From assembly GCF_007896895.1 (NCBI RefSeq), contig NZ_VOGW01000040.1:50196-85065 (forward strand): DNA of 34,870 nucleotides, in the 5' to 3' direction. Under the pieces are notes generated by a model. That model did not search any database, was not told the origin of the DNA, and saw only the letters and a list, made by a program, of their open reading frames with translations. Shown here in pieces: positions 15,368 to 23,886 of the stretch. Position 1 is the stretch's first letter. Each line of letters begins with the position of its first letter. Source of the stretch: Streptomyces misionensis (lineage in GTDB: Bacteria; Actinomycetota; Actinomycetes; Streptomycetales; Streptomycetaceae). Made by a program: the position numbers and the translations under genes.

Positions 15368-15745
15368 ATGACCCTGACCAGCACGCGCATCAGCCCCGAC
15401 TGGCCCTGCCAGGTCAAGACCCCGGGTTCGTACGACTGGGAGCGCTCGGCCGTCAGGTGGCTGCGCGAGCTGGTCCCCGCGCGCTACGCGAGCTATCCGG
15501 CCCTGATCCGGCACCCCGTGCTGCTCGCCCGGCACGCGCAGATCCAGGTGCAGCACGAGATCCGGGTGGCCCGCACCGCCCTCCAGACGGCACGGGCCGA
15601 ACTCCCGGTGCTCGGGCTGCCCGAGTCGGTCATCGAGCACACGATCAAGCTGTACGCGGCGGAGCTGCTGCAACTCCAGCACATCGCCCGCAGCGTCCGC
15701 GCGGTCACCGAGGCCCTGGCGCGCCGTGGCGGCCCCCCGGCCTGA
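15368..15745 (+). CDS. Unknown 125-residue protein upstream of the ANTAR/PP2C gene
   Basis: I do not recognise this protein as a named family. It is 125 residues, with no signal peptide or membrane segment. It has a W-E-R-S-A-V-R-W-L-R-E-L-V-P-A-R-Y stretch (about residues 23-40), a central Q-V-Q-H-E-I-R-V-A-R-T-A-L helix, and a long predicted helix to the C-terminus rich in Leu, Glu and Ala (H-T-I-K-L-Y-A-A-E-L-L-Q-L-Q-H-I). It looks mostly alpha-helical. The ATG at 15368 follows GGAAGTGACC, and the codon usage is typical of the region. It lies 62 bases upstream of the ANTAR-PP2C gene on the same strand and shares its structured leader, so the two are probably one transcript. Confidence 0.8.
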   Translation: MTLTSTRISPDWPCQVKTPGSYDWERSAVRWLRELVPARYASYPALIRHPVLLARHAQIQVQHEIRVARTALQTARAELPVLGLPESVIEHTIKLYAAELLQLQHIARSVRAVTEALARRGGPPA

Positions 15746-15807
15746 GACACCGGGAACGGCCGTCCCTGCCACCCGGCACCCCCGGACCGGTGATCGGAGG
15801 CCACCGG

Positions 15808-18261
15808 ATGTGCGATGCTCGTCGCGTGACGAGCGAGTCCGCGTCCCCGATGGACGACCCCGGCACCGGCGCCGACCGCGCCGCGCTGGCCAGGGTCGTG
15901 GCCCGGCAGCGTGCGGAGCTGGAACGCCTGCGCGACCGCGCCGCGACGGCGGCGGTGCTGGAGCGGGCCACAGGCGTCCTGATGGCGCTCACCGGGTGTA
16001 CCCCGGGCACCGCCCACGACGAGCTGCGGCGCCGTGCCGAGGCCGGCGGGCGCACCCTCGTCGAGCAGTGCTGGCTCACGCTGGGCTCTCTCCCGCCGTC
16101 CAAGGAGGAAACCGGCCCCGCGGCCACGGCCCCGCCCGCGCGCGGGACCCCGCCCGCCGGTGCCTCCGACCTCGCCGAGGCGCTGGGCAGGATGGGCCGG
16201 GACCTGGTGCGCGTCGGCTCCCCGCGGGAACTGGCCGAACGCCTCCTCGACCGGCTGGCGGCCGAGGTGCGGGCCGACGCCGTGCTCCTCTACGAGCGGC
16301 AGGCCGAGGGCGGGCTCGAACTGATCGGGCACGCGGGTGCCGACGCGCGGTTCGCCGCCCAGTGGCGGCATGTGCCCCCGCTCGCCGGGGTGCCCGCGTT
16401 CGAGGTCCTGGCCACGGGCGAACCCCTCTGGCTGGAGGACCTGCCCGCCGACCGCACCCGGTACCTGCTCAGCGGCATCCCGCCCGAGCGGTGGCCGACC
16501 CGCGCCTGGCTGCCGGTGCCGGCCGGGGGCGCCGGCCGGGTCGCCCTCGGGGTGCTGCGCCGGCACGAGGGGCCCTTCGAAGCGCGCGAGCGTGAACTGC
16601 TGCGCGCCGCCACCCGGTTGTGCGCCGGCCGGCTGCGTGCCCTGGACGCCCCGCGGGAGGCCCCAGGCGAACGGGGTGCCACCGCGACCGTGCAGGCGGT
16701 CTTCGACGCGCTGCCGGGCGCCGCGATCCTGCTCACCCCGCTGCGCGGCGCCGCGGACGAGGTGCAGGACTACCGCATCGACGCCGCCACCCCGGACGCG
16801 GTCGACGTGTTCGGCCGCACCGGCCGGGACATGGTCGGCCGGCGCATCCTGGAGAGCTACCCGTTCGTGGCGGGCGAGCCGCTGTGGCGGGGCTATCTGG
16901 AGGCGCTGGAGACGGGGGTGCCGTTCGAGGGCGAGCCGTTCGCCTACCAGGACGTGGCCGACGGGGTGGCCGTGACCGCCACCTACTCGGTGCGGGCCGC
17001 CCCGCTGGGCAAGGGGCTGCTGGTGTCCTGGCTGCGGTACGACCCCACGGAGCGGCAGGAACAGCGGCTGTCCGACGTGCAGCGGCTCGGCAACCTCGGC
17101 TGGGCGAACTGGAACCTGGTCACCAGGAAGGTCTCCTGGTCCGCCCAGGCCTACGCGGTGCTCGGGCGCGACCCCGCGCGCGGACCGCTGGAACTGGCGG
17201 AGCTGCCCGGACTGGCCCTGCCCCAGGACGCGGATCACCTCGCCGCCGCCATCACCGGACTGGTCCGCCGGGGCCGGGCCTTCGACGCGCCGTTCCGGGT
17301 CGAGGCACCCGAGGGCGTCCGGCATCTGCGGCTGGTCGCCGAGGCCGTCACCGAGCCGGACGGCACCCCGGCCGAGGTGCACGGCTTCGTCCAGGACCTC
17401 ACCGCACAGCGCAGCGCGGAACTCGCCCTGGTCAAGAGCGAGCGCACGATGCTGCTCCAGCGCGGGGTCCTCCAGGCCGAACGGGCGCTGGCCGCCCGGC
17501 TCCAGCACGCCCTGCTGCCCCTGCCCAGCAAACCGGTGCGGCTGGCCGGGCTGCGCGTCGAGGTCGCCTATCTGCCCGCGCAGGCCGGCATCCATGTCGG
17601 CGGCGACTGGTTCAGCGCCATCGAACTGGCCGACACCGACGCGCTGTTCGTGGTCGGCGACGTGGCGGGCCACGGCATCGACGCGGTGGCCACCATGGCC
17701 CAGCTGCGGTTCACCGCCAAGGGGATGGTCGGCACCGGGACCTCGCTCACCGTCGCCCTGGCCCGGCTCAACCAGCTGCTGCTGCACTCCCGGGACGGCC
17801 GGCGCACGGCCACCATGATCATGGCCCGCTACGACCCGCGCCAACGGCTGCTGACCTGGGCGCAGGCCGGCCACCCGCCGCCGCTGCTGGTGCGCCATGG
17901 CGAGGCGCGCTACCTGGACCGCCCCGTCGGCATGCTGCTCGGCGCCGCCGCCCGGCCCTCGTACGAATCGGCGCAGCTGCGCCTCGCGCCCGGGGACCGG
18001 CTGCTGCTGTACACCGACGGCCTCGTCGAGCGGCCCGGCGAGGGTCTGGACGTGGGTCTGGCCCGGCTGGCGGAGGCGGCGCGGGCCCATGGCGACGGCG
18101 GGTGGGACTCCCTGGACGCGCTGCTCGCCGCCATGGTCGCGGACGAGCGCCGGGACGACGTGTGCGTGCTGGACATCCGGATGCCGGCGCGCGCCGACGA
18201 CCGGAGCGAGGAGCCCATCGACGCGGCGGACGCGGGCGACGCGGAGGCCGCGGACGGATAG
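15808..18261 (+). CDS. ANTAR-GAF-PAS-PAS-PP2C (SpoIIE) signalling phosphatase
   Basis: The 817-residue cytoplasmic regulator starts with a coiled coil and ANTAR-like RNA-binding domain at about residues 25-90 (A-T-G-V-L-M-A-L-T-G-C; L-R-R-R-A-E). It is followed by a GAF domain (about 120-275), two PAS-type domains (about 290-405 and 425-540) and a PP2C/SpoIIE phosphatase domain (about 560-790). The metal-binding aspartates are present: G-G-D-W-F near 599, G-D-V-A-G-H-G near 615, L-L-Y-T-D-G-L near 734 and R-D-D-V-C near 783. An active serine/threonine phosphatase is therefore expected, perhaps acting on an anti-sigma-factor antagonist. GGAGG lies 7 bases before ATG 15808. An N-terminal ANTAR on a PP2C is a less usual arrangement than the C-terminal ANTAR of response regulators. 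The signal is unknown. Confidence 0.88.
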   Translation: MCDARRVTSESASPMDDPGTGADRAALARVVARQRAELERLRDRAATAAVLERATGVLMALTGCTPGTAHDELRRRAEAGGRTLVEQCWLTLGSLPPSKEETGPAATAPPARGTPPAGASDLAEALGRMGRDLVRVGSPRELAERLLDRLAAEVRADAVLLYERQAEGGLELIGHAGADARFAAQWRHVPPLAGVPAFEVLATGEPLWLEDLPADRTRYLLSGIPPERWPTRAWLPVPAGGAGRVALGVLRRHEGPFEARERELLRAATRLCAGRLRALDAPREAPGERGATATVQAVFDALPGAAILLTPLRGAADEVQDYRIDAATPDAVDVFGRTGRDMVGRRILESYPFVAGEPLWRGYLEALETGVPFEGEPFAYQDVADGVAVTATYSVRAAPLGKGLLVSWLRYDPTERQEQRLSDVQRLGNLGWANWNLVTRKVSWSAQAYAVLGRDPARGPLELAELPGLALPQDADHLAAAITGLVRRGRAFDAPFRVEAPEGVRHLRLVAEAVTEPDGTPAEVHGFVQDLTAQRSAELALVKSERTMLLQRGVLQAERALAARLQHALLPLPSKPVRLAGLRVEVAYLPAQAGIHVGGDWFSAIELADTDALFVVGDVAGHGIDAVATMAQLRFTAKGMVGTGTSLTVALARLNQLLLHSRDGRRTATMIMARYDPRQRLLTWAQAGHPPPLLVRHGEARYLDRPVGMLLGAAARPSYESAQLRLAPGDRLLLYTDGLVERPGEGLDVGLARLAEAARAHGDGGWDSLDALLAAMVADERRDDVCVLDIRMPARADDRSEEPIDAADAGDAEAADG

Positions 18262-18274
18262 CCGCCGAGCGGGG

Positions 18275-18757
18275 TCAGTCCACGGGGTGGCCGGCCTCGA
18301 TGCCGATCGCGTCGGACAGCCGCAGCAGCGGGCCCCCGCGCCCCTCTCCCCACTCCAGCGGGTCGAGGACGAAGCCGACGTGGTCGCCACCGTCGACGCG
18401 GTGCAGGATGGTGCCGACGCACCAGGCCGCCGCGTCCCCGAGGACCACGGCGCCGCCGGGTCCCCGCACCAGGTCGAGCCCGGTGAACTTGTCGGTGTCG
18501 TCCCCGGTTCGGCCGCCGAAGAGTTCCGCGAGGGCGCGCTGGTCGCGGGTGAGCAGATGGACGGCGAGGCACTGCGCGGCGCGGGCGACGCGGTAGGTGC
18601 GGTTCGCCTTGGACAGCCACACGGCGAACCGGGGCGGCTGGATGGAGCACTGCCCGGCGAAGCCGACCAGGCAGCCCGCCCGCTCGCCGCCGGCCGCGGC
18701 GGTGACCACGCACATATCGGGATCGAGCCGCCCAAGGAAAACGTCCGCCCGCGCCAT
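18275..18757 (-). CDS. Flavin reductase-like (FMN-binding split barrel) protein
   Basis: The 160-residue protein resembles the flavin reductase domain family that binds FMN in a split barrel. It has M-C-V-V-T-A near the N-terminus, L-V-G-F-A-G-Q-C-S-I-Q-P-P-R-F-A-V-W-L-S-K-A-N-R-T-Y at residues 28-53, F-A-x-x-L-F-G-G-R-T-G-D-D-type motif (A-E-L-F-G-G) near 75, and a C-terminal H-R-V-D-G-G-D-H-V-G-F-V-L-D strand pair. ATG 18757 is preceded by GGAGCGGAG. Such proteins either supply reduced flavin to monooxygenases or act alone. No monooxygenase is adjacent. It converges on the PP2C gene with a 13-base gap and diverges from the PL8 lyase. Confidence 0.85.
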   Translation of the reverse strand: MARADVFLGRLDPDMCVVTAAAGGERAGCLVGFAGQCSIQPPRFAVWLSKANRTYRVARAAQCLAVHLLTRDQRALAELFGGRTGDDTDKFTGLDLVRGPGGAVVLGDAAAWCVGTILHRVDGGDHVGFVLDPLEWGEGRGGPLLRLSDAIGIEAGHPVD

Positions 18758-18909
18758 GCCGCTCCGCTCCGTCCGCCGCCGCTCGGTCCCCTCACACCGA
18801 TGTTCCCGCGCACCGGGGTTCCCCGCGCGCCGTCCCCCAATCGCTCGGCGGCCCTCCGCGCATCGCCCGGAGACCCTCCGCAACAAAACGATCAAATGAT
18901 CATCTCGGT

Positions 18910-18947
18910 CTTTCCTGTTGAGCGTTCAGGAAAGCGCGTGCTAGAAA
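18910..18947 (+). promoter_or_regulatory. Inverted repeat over the PL8 lyase promoter
   Basis: CTTTCCTG (18910-18917) and CAGGAAAG (18927-18934) are perfect 8-bp inverted arms separated by 9 bases. TTGAGC (18918-18923) and TAGAAA (18942-18947) form an 18-bp-spaced promoter that the repeat overlaps. The -10 ends 8 bases before the ATG. A further palindrome GATCA-AA-TGATC lies at about 18892-18903. Repressor control is likely; the regulator is not evident. Confidence 0.55.
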
Positions 18948-18955
18948 GCGCCGTC

Positions 18956-21379
18956 ATGACGACTCCTTGGTCACGCCGTGCCTTCCTGGCCGCCTGCTCC
19001 GGCGGTGCCGCCGCGCTGGGAGTGGGCGCCGCGCCCCGGGCCTTCGCGGCACCGGACGAGTTCGCGGCCCTGCGGGCGAGGTGGCGCACCCTGGTCCTCG
19101 GCGAGGGCTTCGACCCCGGTGCCGAGCCCTTCGCCTCCCGCCTGGCCGACCTGGGCCGCACGACGCGGCAGTACCTCGCCGCCATGGCCCCCGTCGCCGG
19201 CTCCCTGTGGCCGGACCTCCCGTACGGCGACCCGGACCCGGACACCGACCAGGAATCGTTCACCTTCTCGGGCAACATGAGCACCAGTCACACCCGGCTG
19301 AGCACGCTCGCGCAGGCGTACGCCCAGCCGGGCACCGGGCTGACCGGCGACACCGCCCTGCGCGACGCCGTGGTCGCCGGCCTCGGCCACCTCCACGACG
19401 ACGTCTACAACGCGCGCCGGACGCCGTTCGGCAACTGGTGGAGCTGGCAGATCGGCGCCCCGCAGGCGCTCCTCGACACGTGCGTGCTGATGTACGACGC
19501 GCTGTCCGCCGAACAGCTCGCCGACCACACCGCGGCCGTGGACCACTTCGTGCCGGACTCGGCGGTGGCGGTCTACAGCGGCACCAGCACGGGCGCCAAC
19601 CGGGTCGACCTCTGCCGGGTGCTGGCGCTGCGCGGGGTGGTCGGGGACGACGCGGCCAAGGTGGCGCTGGCCCGCGACGCCCTCTCGCCCGTCTTCCCGT
19701 ACGTCACCTCGGGCGACGGTCTGCACGCCGACGGCTCCTTCATCCAGCACACCTGGGTGCCGTACACGGGTTCCTACGGCTCGGTGTTCCTGGGCGGACT
19801 GGGGATGCTGTTCGCGCTGCTGGCCGGCTCCGGCTGGGAGGTGACGGACGGGAACCGGCAGATCGTGTTCGACTCGGTGGAGCGTGCCTGGGCGCCGTTC
19901 CTCCACAACGGCCTGGTCATGGACGGCGTCGCGGGCCGGGCGATCAGCCGGGGCCTGTCGGCCGCCGATCCGAAGGCGATCCAGCAGGACGACCATCTGC
20001 GCGGCCACCCCGTCCTCGCCTCCGTGCTGCTGCTCGGGCAGGGCGCGAGCGCGGCGGAGAACGCGCGCTGGCGCGGTCTGGTGAAGGGCTGGATGCGTCG
20101 GGACACCTACAGCCCGCCGCTCGCCGATCCGGTGCTCGGTCTGCCCCACCTGGCCCGGCTCGACGCCGTCGACAAGGACCCGGCGGTGCCCGCGGTGCCG
20201 GAGCCGACCGGGCACCGGCTCTTCCCGGCGATGGCGCGGGCCACCCACCGCAGGCCCGGCTGGGCGGCCTCGCTGAGCATGGCCGGCAAGCGGATCGCCT
20301 ACTACGAGTGCGGCAACGGTGAGAACCTGCGCGGCTGGCACACCGGAGCCGGAATGCTCTACTGGTGGGGCGACACCTTCACGGACGGCCAGTACAGCGA
20401 CGCCTTCTGGCCGACCGTGGACCCGTACCGGCTGCCGGGCACCACCGTCTCCCGGCGGGTGCTGGCGGACGGGGCGGGCGGCGACTGGGGCGCGGCCAGA
20501 CCGGACGTGAACTGGGTGGGCGGCGCGACGGACGGGGAGCGGGCCGCGGTCGGGCAGCACCTCCGAGGCCTCCGGTCGACGCTGGTCGCGAAGAAGTCGT
20601 GGTTCTTCCTGGACGACACGGTGGTCTGCCTGGGCGCGGGGATCACCTGCGCCGACGGCACGGCCGTGGAGACGACGGTCGAGAACCGGAACCTGGGGGC
20701 CGCCGGCGGCGCCCCGTTCACCGTGGACGGCAGGGCCGAGCCGGTCGCCCGCCCCTGGTCGAAGACGCTCACCGGCGCCGGCTGGGCGCATCTCGGCGGG
20801 CACGGCGGCTACGTCTTCCCCGGCGGCGCGACGGTGCGGGCGCTGCGCGACGCCCGGGAGGGCAGCTGGAGTTCGATCAGCACGGGCGGTTCCCCGACCG
20901 TGCTGAGCCGCACGTACCTGACGATGTACGTGGATCACGGCACCGATCCGGTGAACGCCTCGTACGCCTATCTGCTCATGCCGGGGGCGAGCGCCGCTCG
21001 GACGCGGGCCCGGGCGGCGGAGCGCGACTGGCTGACCGTGCTCGCCAACACGGACGACCAGCAGGGCGTCGCGGTCCGCTCACTCGGGTTCACCGGGGTG
21101 AACTTCTGGTCCGGCGGAACGGTCGGAACGCTCACCGCGAGCGATCCCTGCTCGGTCATGATCAGCGAGAAGGACGACGGCACGGCCGTGATCGCGGTGA
21201 GCGATCCGATGCTGATGCGCACCGGCCTGACCCTGACCTGGCGGCGGCCGGTCGCCGCGGTGGCCTCCGCGCCCGCCACGGTCGTCTCGGCCGGCACCGG
21301 ACGCTGGCTGACGCTCGTCTTCGGCGACCTCAGGGGTACGGCCGGGGTGAGCCCGCGGATCACCGTCAGACTGGGCTGA
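18956..21379 (+). CDS. Secreted polysaccharide lyase family 8
   Basis: The 807-residue protein has a Tat signal peptide (S-R-R-A-F-L-A-A-C at residues 6-14, cleavage after about residue 31). A PL8 alpha/alpha-toroid domain (about 35-370) and C-terminal beta-sandwich domains follow. PL8 enzymes cleave hyaluronate, chondroitin or xanthan by beta-elimination. The catalytic set is complete: N215, H265 and Y274 in D-G-S-F-I-Q-H-T-W-V-P-Y-T-G-S-Y, and R328 in G-R-A-I-S-R. The mutual spacing (50, 9, 63 from His) equals that I recall for pneumococcal hyaluronate lyase. An aromatic N-W-W-S-W-Q-I-G patch sits near residue 161. Which polymer is cut cannot be told. Its 3' end overlaps that of the ATP-grasp gene by 14 bases. 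Confidence 0.93.
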   Translation: MTTPWSRRAFLAACSGGAAALGVGAAPRAFAAPDEFAALRARWRTLVLGEGFDPGAEPFASRLADLGRTTRQYLAAMAPVAGSLWPDLPYGDPDPDTDQESFTFSGNMSTSHTRLSTLAQAYAQPGTGLTGDTALRDAVVAGLGHLHDDVYNARRTPFGNWWSWQIGAPQALLDTCVLMYDALSAEQLADHTAAVDHFVPDSAVAVYSGTSTGANRVDLCRVLALRGVVGDDAAKVALARDALSPVFPYVTSGDGLHADGSFIQHTWVPYTGSYGSVFLGGLGMLFALLAGSGWEVTDGNRQIVFDSVERAWAPFLHNGLVMDGVAGRAISRGLSAADPKAIQQDDHLRGHPVLASVLLLGQGASAAENARWRGLVKGWMRRDTYSPPLADPVLGLPHLARLDAVDKDPAVPAVPEPTGHRLFPAMARATHRRPGWAASLSMAGKRIAYYECGNGENLRGWHTGAGMLYWWGDTFTDGQYSDAFWPTVDPYRLPGTTVSRRVLADGAGGDWGAARPDVNWVGGATDGERAAVGQHLRGLRSTLVAKKSWFFLDDTVVCLGAGITCADGTAVETTVENRNLGAAGGAPFTVDGRAEPVARPWSKTLTGAGWAHLGGHGGYVFPGGATVRALRDAREGSWSSISTGGSPTVLSRTYLTMYVDHGTDPVNASYAYLLMPGASAARTRARAAERDWLTVLANTDDQQGVAVRSLGFTGVNFWSGGTVGTLTASDPCSVMISEKDDGTAVIAVSDPMLMRTGLTLTWRRPVAAVASAPATVVSAGTGRWLTLVFGDLRGTAGVSPRITVRLG

Positions 21380-22208
21380 CCGCTCCCTCGACGAACCGGC
21401 TCAGGGACGCCGTGACCGCGCCGACGAAGGCGTCCCTGTCCGCCTCCGGCAGGGCGTCCAGCGACAGATAGGGGTTCAGGTCCTCCAGCTCGACCAGCAG
21501 CAGGGCGCCGTCGGGGGCGCGGCAGGCGTCGACGCGCTGGATGCCGTGGCGAAGGTCGTTCCAGTCCACGAAGCGCCGGGCGAACTCCAGGTCGGCGGCG
21601 GTCGCCGCGTACGGCTTCAGCTCCCAGCGGCGGCGCGGGTCGGGGGCGTAGAGGGCGTACTGGAAGTCGTCGTCCACGAAGTAGAAGGAGACCTCGTGGT
21701 CGAAGTCCACGTACGGCTGGATCAGCATGTCGTCCCCGGCGAAGGCGGCGACCCGGCCCGCGGGGACGATCCGCAGGCCGAAGGAGTCCGCGCCGAGCCG
21801 GGGCTTGCACACGTAGCGGTCGGCTGCCGGGAGCCGGTCCAGGTCCGCGGCCCGGCCCACGGTCGGGATCACGGGGTAACCGGCGTCGGTCAGGTCGAGC
21901 AGGTACTGCTTGCCGGCCATGTCCGCCTTGCCGGTGAGCGGGTTGTACACCGGGGTCCCGCGCTCCAGCGCCCGCGCGCGGAAGGCGTCGTACGCCTGCT
22001 GGTGGCCGAGCACGGGCCCGGAGTTGCGCACGACGACCGCGTCGTACCCGTCCATCAGCGTCACCGCGTCCAGCGGATGGCACAGGGCCAGGTCGAAGTG
22101 GGCGCGCAGCCGGGAGGTGAGCCAGATGTCCTCGTCGCAGTAGCGGCGCCCGCGGGCCTGGTACGCCAGATCGGTGACGTAGAGAAGGCGGGGACGGGCG
22201 TCGGGCAT
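21366..22208 (-). CDS. ATP-grasp domain protein of unknown substrate
   Basis: The 280-residue protein has the features of a RimK/glutathione-synthase-like ATP-grasp ligase. K-Q-Y-L-L-D-L lies at about residue 100, Y-V-C-K-P-R-L-G-A-D-S-F-G-L carries the nucleotide-binding lysine near 134, and I-Q-P-Y-V-D-F-D-H-E-V-S-F-Y-F follows at about 165. The metal-binding V-E-L-E-D-L-N-P-Y is near 240. Enzymes of this fold join a carboxylate to an amine or thiol through an acyl phosphate. The substrates here are not known, and no precursor peptide was found beside it. GAGGAGA lies 6 bases before the ATG. It is tail-to-tail with the PL8 lyase, overlapping by 14 bases. Confidence 0.8.
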   Translation of the reverse strand: MPDARPRLLYVTDLAYQARGRRYCDEDIWLTSRLRAHFDLALCHPLDAVTLMDGYDAVVVRNSGPVLGHQQAYDAFRARALERGTPVYNPLTGKADMAGKQYLLDLTDAGYPVIPTVGRAADLDRLPAADRYVCKPRLGADSFGLRIVPAGRVAAFAGDDMLIQPYVDFDHEVSFYFVDDDFQYALYAPDPRRRWELKPYAATAADLEFARRFVDWNDLRHGIQRVDACRAPDGALLLVELEDLNPYLSLDALPEADRDAFVGAVTASLSRFVEGAVSPV

Positions 22209-22383
22209 ACGGGTCTCCTCGGGCGTGGTCGGGTGCGGGTGCCACCGGGCGCAGAAAGGTTACGCCCGAATGATCGGCTCCCACCGGCGGGGTCGCGGCG
22301 CGCCGGTGCCGGCCGGGCGGGGGCGCACGACGAGGGCGTTCTCCTCCGCGTCTTCGCGGCGAGGCGCCTTGCCCACTCGACGC

Positions 22384-22438
22384 CTTGACGACTGGGCGGC
22401 TGGGCGACTTGACGACTGGGCGGCTGGGCGGCTGGGCG
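22384..22438. repeat. 24-bp tandem repeat with trailing 8-bp repeats
   Basis: The unit CTTGACGACTGGGCGGCTGG + GCGA occurs at 22384-22407 and again at 22408-22431 with only the last base changed. The tail of the unit, GCTGGGCG, is then repeated once more at 22431-22438. The sequence is noncoding and lies directly against a hairpin, suggesting slippage-driven growth. Confidence 0.75.
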
Positions 22439-22440
22439 GC

Positions 22441-22459
22441 GCCCTGCCGCAGGCAGGGC
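22441..22459. terminator. Perfect hairpin next to the tandem repeat
   Basis: GCCCTGCC (22441-22448) and GGCAGGGC (22452-22459) pair perfectly around a 3-nt loop. It lies upstream of both flanking genes, so it is not an ordinary 3' terminator. It could act as an insulator or a transcript boundary. The label is tentative. Confidence 0.3.
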
Positions 22460-22718
22460 CCGGAACCTAGCACGGTCCCGGGCCCCGCACCATGGACGGA
22501 TCGGCGTGTCCGACCCCCCGGCGGGACGCCATCTCGTCCAGTGCGTCCGGGGCCCGGCCGCCCGCACAATGTCGGCCTCGGCCGGCCACCGCGCCCGGGG
22601 AGCCCGGGGCGTGCGGCCGTCGGAGCGCGTACGGTCCGGACGAACAGGGCCGCGCCGCGAGCGAGTTCTCGACCCGCACCACCACCGTGTACCCGCGTGG
22701 CTCCGACAGGAGGACATC

Positions 22719-23873
22719 GTGACCGCTTCCGTCCCGCTGCCGCTCAGCGGCGTCCTCGTCGCCGACTTCGGGCGCGTGCTGGCCGCGCCGTACGCCACCA
22801 TGCTCCTGGCCGACCTGGGCGCGGACGTCATCAAGGTCGAGCATCCGCGGGGCGGCGACGACACCCGCGCCTGGGGTCCGCCGTACGCGCACGGCGAGGC
22901 CACCTACTTCCTCTCCGTCAACCGCAACAAGCGCTCCGTGGCGCTCGATCTGCGCGACCCGGCCGACCGGCGCCGCGCCCGTGCACTGGCGCGCCGTGCC
23001 GATGTGTTGTTCGAGAACTTCCGGCCCGGGACGCTGCGCAAGCACGGGCTCGGCTACGAGGAGGTCCGGGCCGCGAACCCCGGGATCGTCTACTGCTCGA
23101 TCACCGGCTTCGGCTCCGGGCCGGGGGCCGCGCTGCCCGGGTACGACCTGCTGATCCAGGCCGTGGGCGGGCTGATGAGCGTCACCGGGCCGGCGCCCGG
23201 GGAGCCGGTGAAGACCGGGGTGGCGCTGGTGGACGTGCTCACCGGGCTGCACGCGGCGGTCGGTGTGCTGGCCGCGCTGCGGCACCGGGAGGCGACCGGC
23301 GAGGGGCAGCGCATCGAGGTCGATCTGCTCTCCACCCTGCTGTCGAGCCTGGTCAACCAGTCCGCCGGGTACACCCTGGCCGGCCGGGTGCCGGGCATCC
23401 TGGGCAACCGGCACCCGTCCATCGCGCCGTACGAGGTCTTCCGGGCCAAGGACCAGCCGCTGGTGATCGCCGTCGGCAACGACCGCCAGTTCGCGGCGCT
23501 CTGCCGTGGCCTCGGCGCCCCGGAGCTGGCCGCCGATCCGCGCTTCGCCGGCAACGCCGACCGGGTCGGCCACGTGGAGGAATTGGCGGAGCGGCTCGGG
23601 GAGTTGCTGGCCGCTCGCACGGCGGCCGAGTGGTTCGAGCACCTCACCCCGCTCGGCGTCCCCTGCGGCCCGGTCAACGACCTCGCCCAGGCGTTCGCGC
23701 TCGCCGACCGGCTCGGTCTCTCGCCCCGGGCGTCGGTGGACGGCGACGGCGGCGACGCCCTGGACCTCGTCGCCAACCCGATCAACCTGTCCGGGACCCC
23801 GCCCCGTTACGACCGCCGGCCGCCTCGCCTCGGCGAGCACACCGGCGAGATCACCGACTGGCTGGACTCCTGA
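22719..23873 (+). CDS. CaiB/BaiF-family CoA-transferase (class III)
   Basis: The 384-residue protein is a class III CoA-transferase: L-S-G-V-L-V-A-D-F-G-R-V-L-A-A-P-Y-A-T at residues 8-26, L-G-A-D-V-I-K-V-E-H-P near 33, L-F-E-N-F-R-P-G near 100 and the nucleophilic aspartate D172 in G-V-A-L-V-D-V-L-T-G-L. D172 sits close to the Asp169 known for formyl-CoA transferase. The C-terminal G-V-P-C-G-P-V-N motif is also present. It moves CoA between carboxylic acids; donor and acceptor are unknown. GTG 22719 has GGAGG 5 bases upstream. Converging on it is a DeoR/LacI-type gene with only 13 bases between stops, and TCCTGA/TCAGGA arms there form a small stem spanning both stop codons. Confidence 0.9.
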   Translation: MTASVPLPLSGVLVADFGRVLAAPYATMLLADLGADVIKVEHPRGGDDTRAWGPPYAHGEATYFLSVNRNKRSVALDLRDPADRRRARALARRADVLFENFRPGTLRKHGLGYEEVRAANPGIVYCSITGFGSGPGAALPGYDLLIQAVGGLMSVTGPAPGEPVKTGVALVDVLTGLHAAVGVLAALRHREATGEGQRIEVDLLSTLLSSLVNQSAGYTLAGRVPGILGNRHPSIAPYEVFRAKDQPLVIAVGNDRQFAALCRGLGAPELAADPRFAGNADRVGHVEELAERLGELLAARTAAEWFEHLTPLGVPCGPVNDLAQAFALADRLGLSPRASVDGDGGDALDLVANPINLSGTPPRYDRRPPRLGEHTGEITDWLDS

Positions 23874-23886
23874 ACGCCCCGACCGC

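Larger units (their letters stand above)
22209..22718. other. 510-base gene-free divergent region
   Basis: No convincing gene is seen between the ATP-grasp and CoA-transferase genes. Reading frames on either strand here have repetitive or low-complexity products. It holds a 24-bp tandem repeat (22384-22438) and a perfect 8-bp hairpin (22441-22459). Promoters for both flanking genes must lie here but none stands out. Confidence 0.55.

Noticed and set aside
18956..21379. Functional link between the PL8 lyase and the uronate cluster
   Set aside because: PL8 products are unsaturated uronides that normally enter a different route from uronate dehydrogenase, and the loci are 13 kb apart with different operator sequences.
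22384..22438. CRISPR-like array
   Set aside because: Only two contiguous copies with no spacers; a simple tandem duplication.
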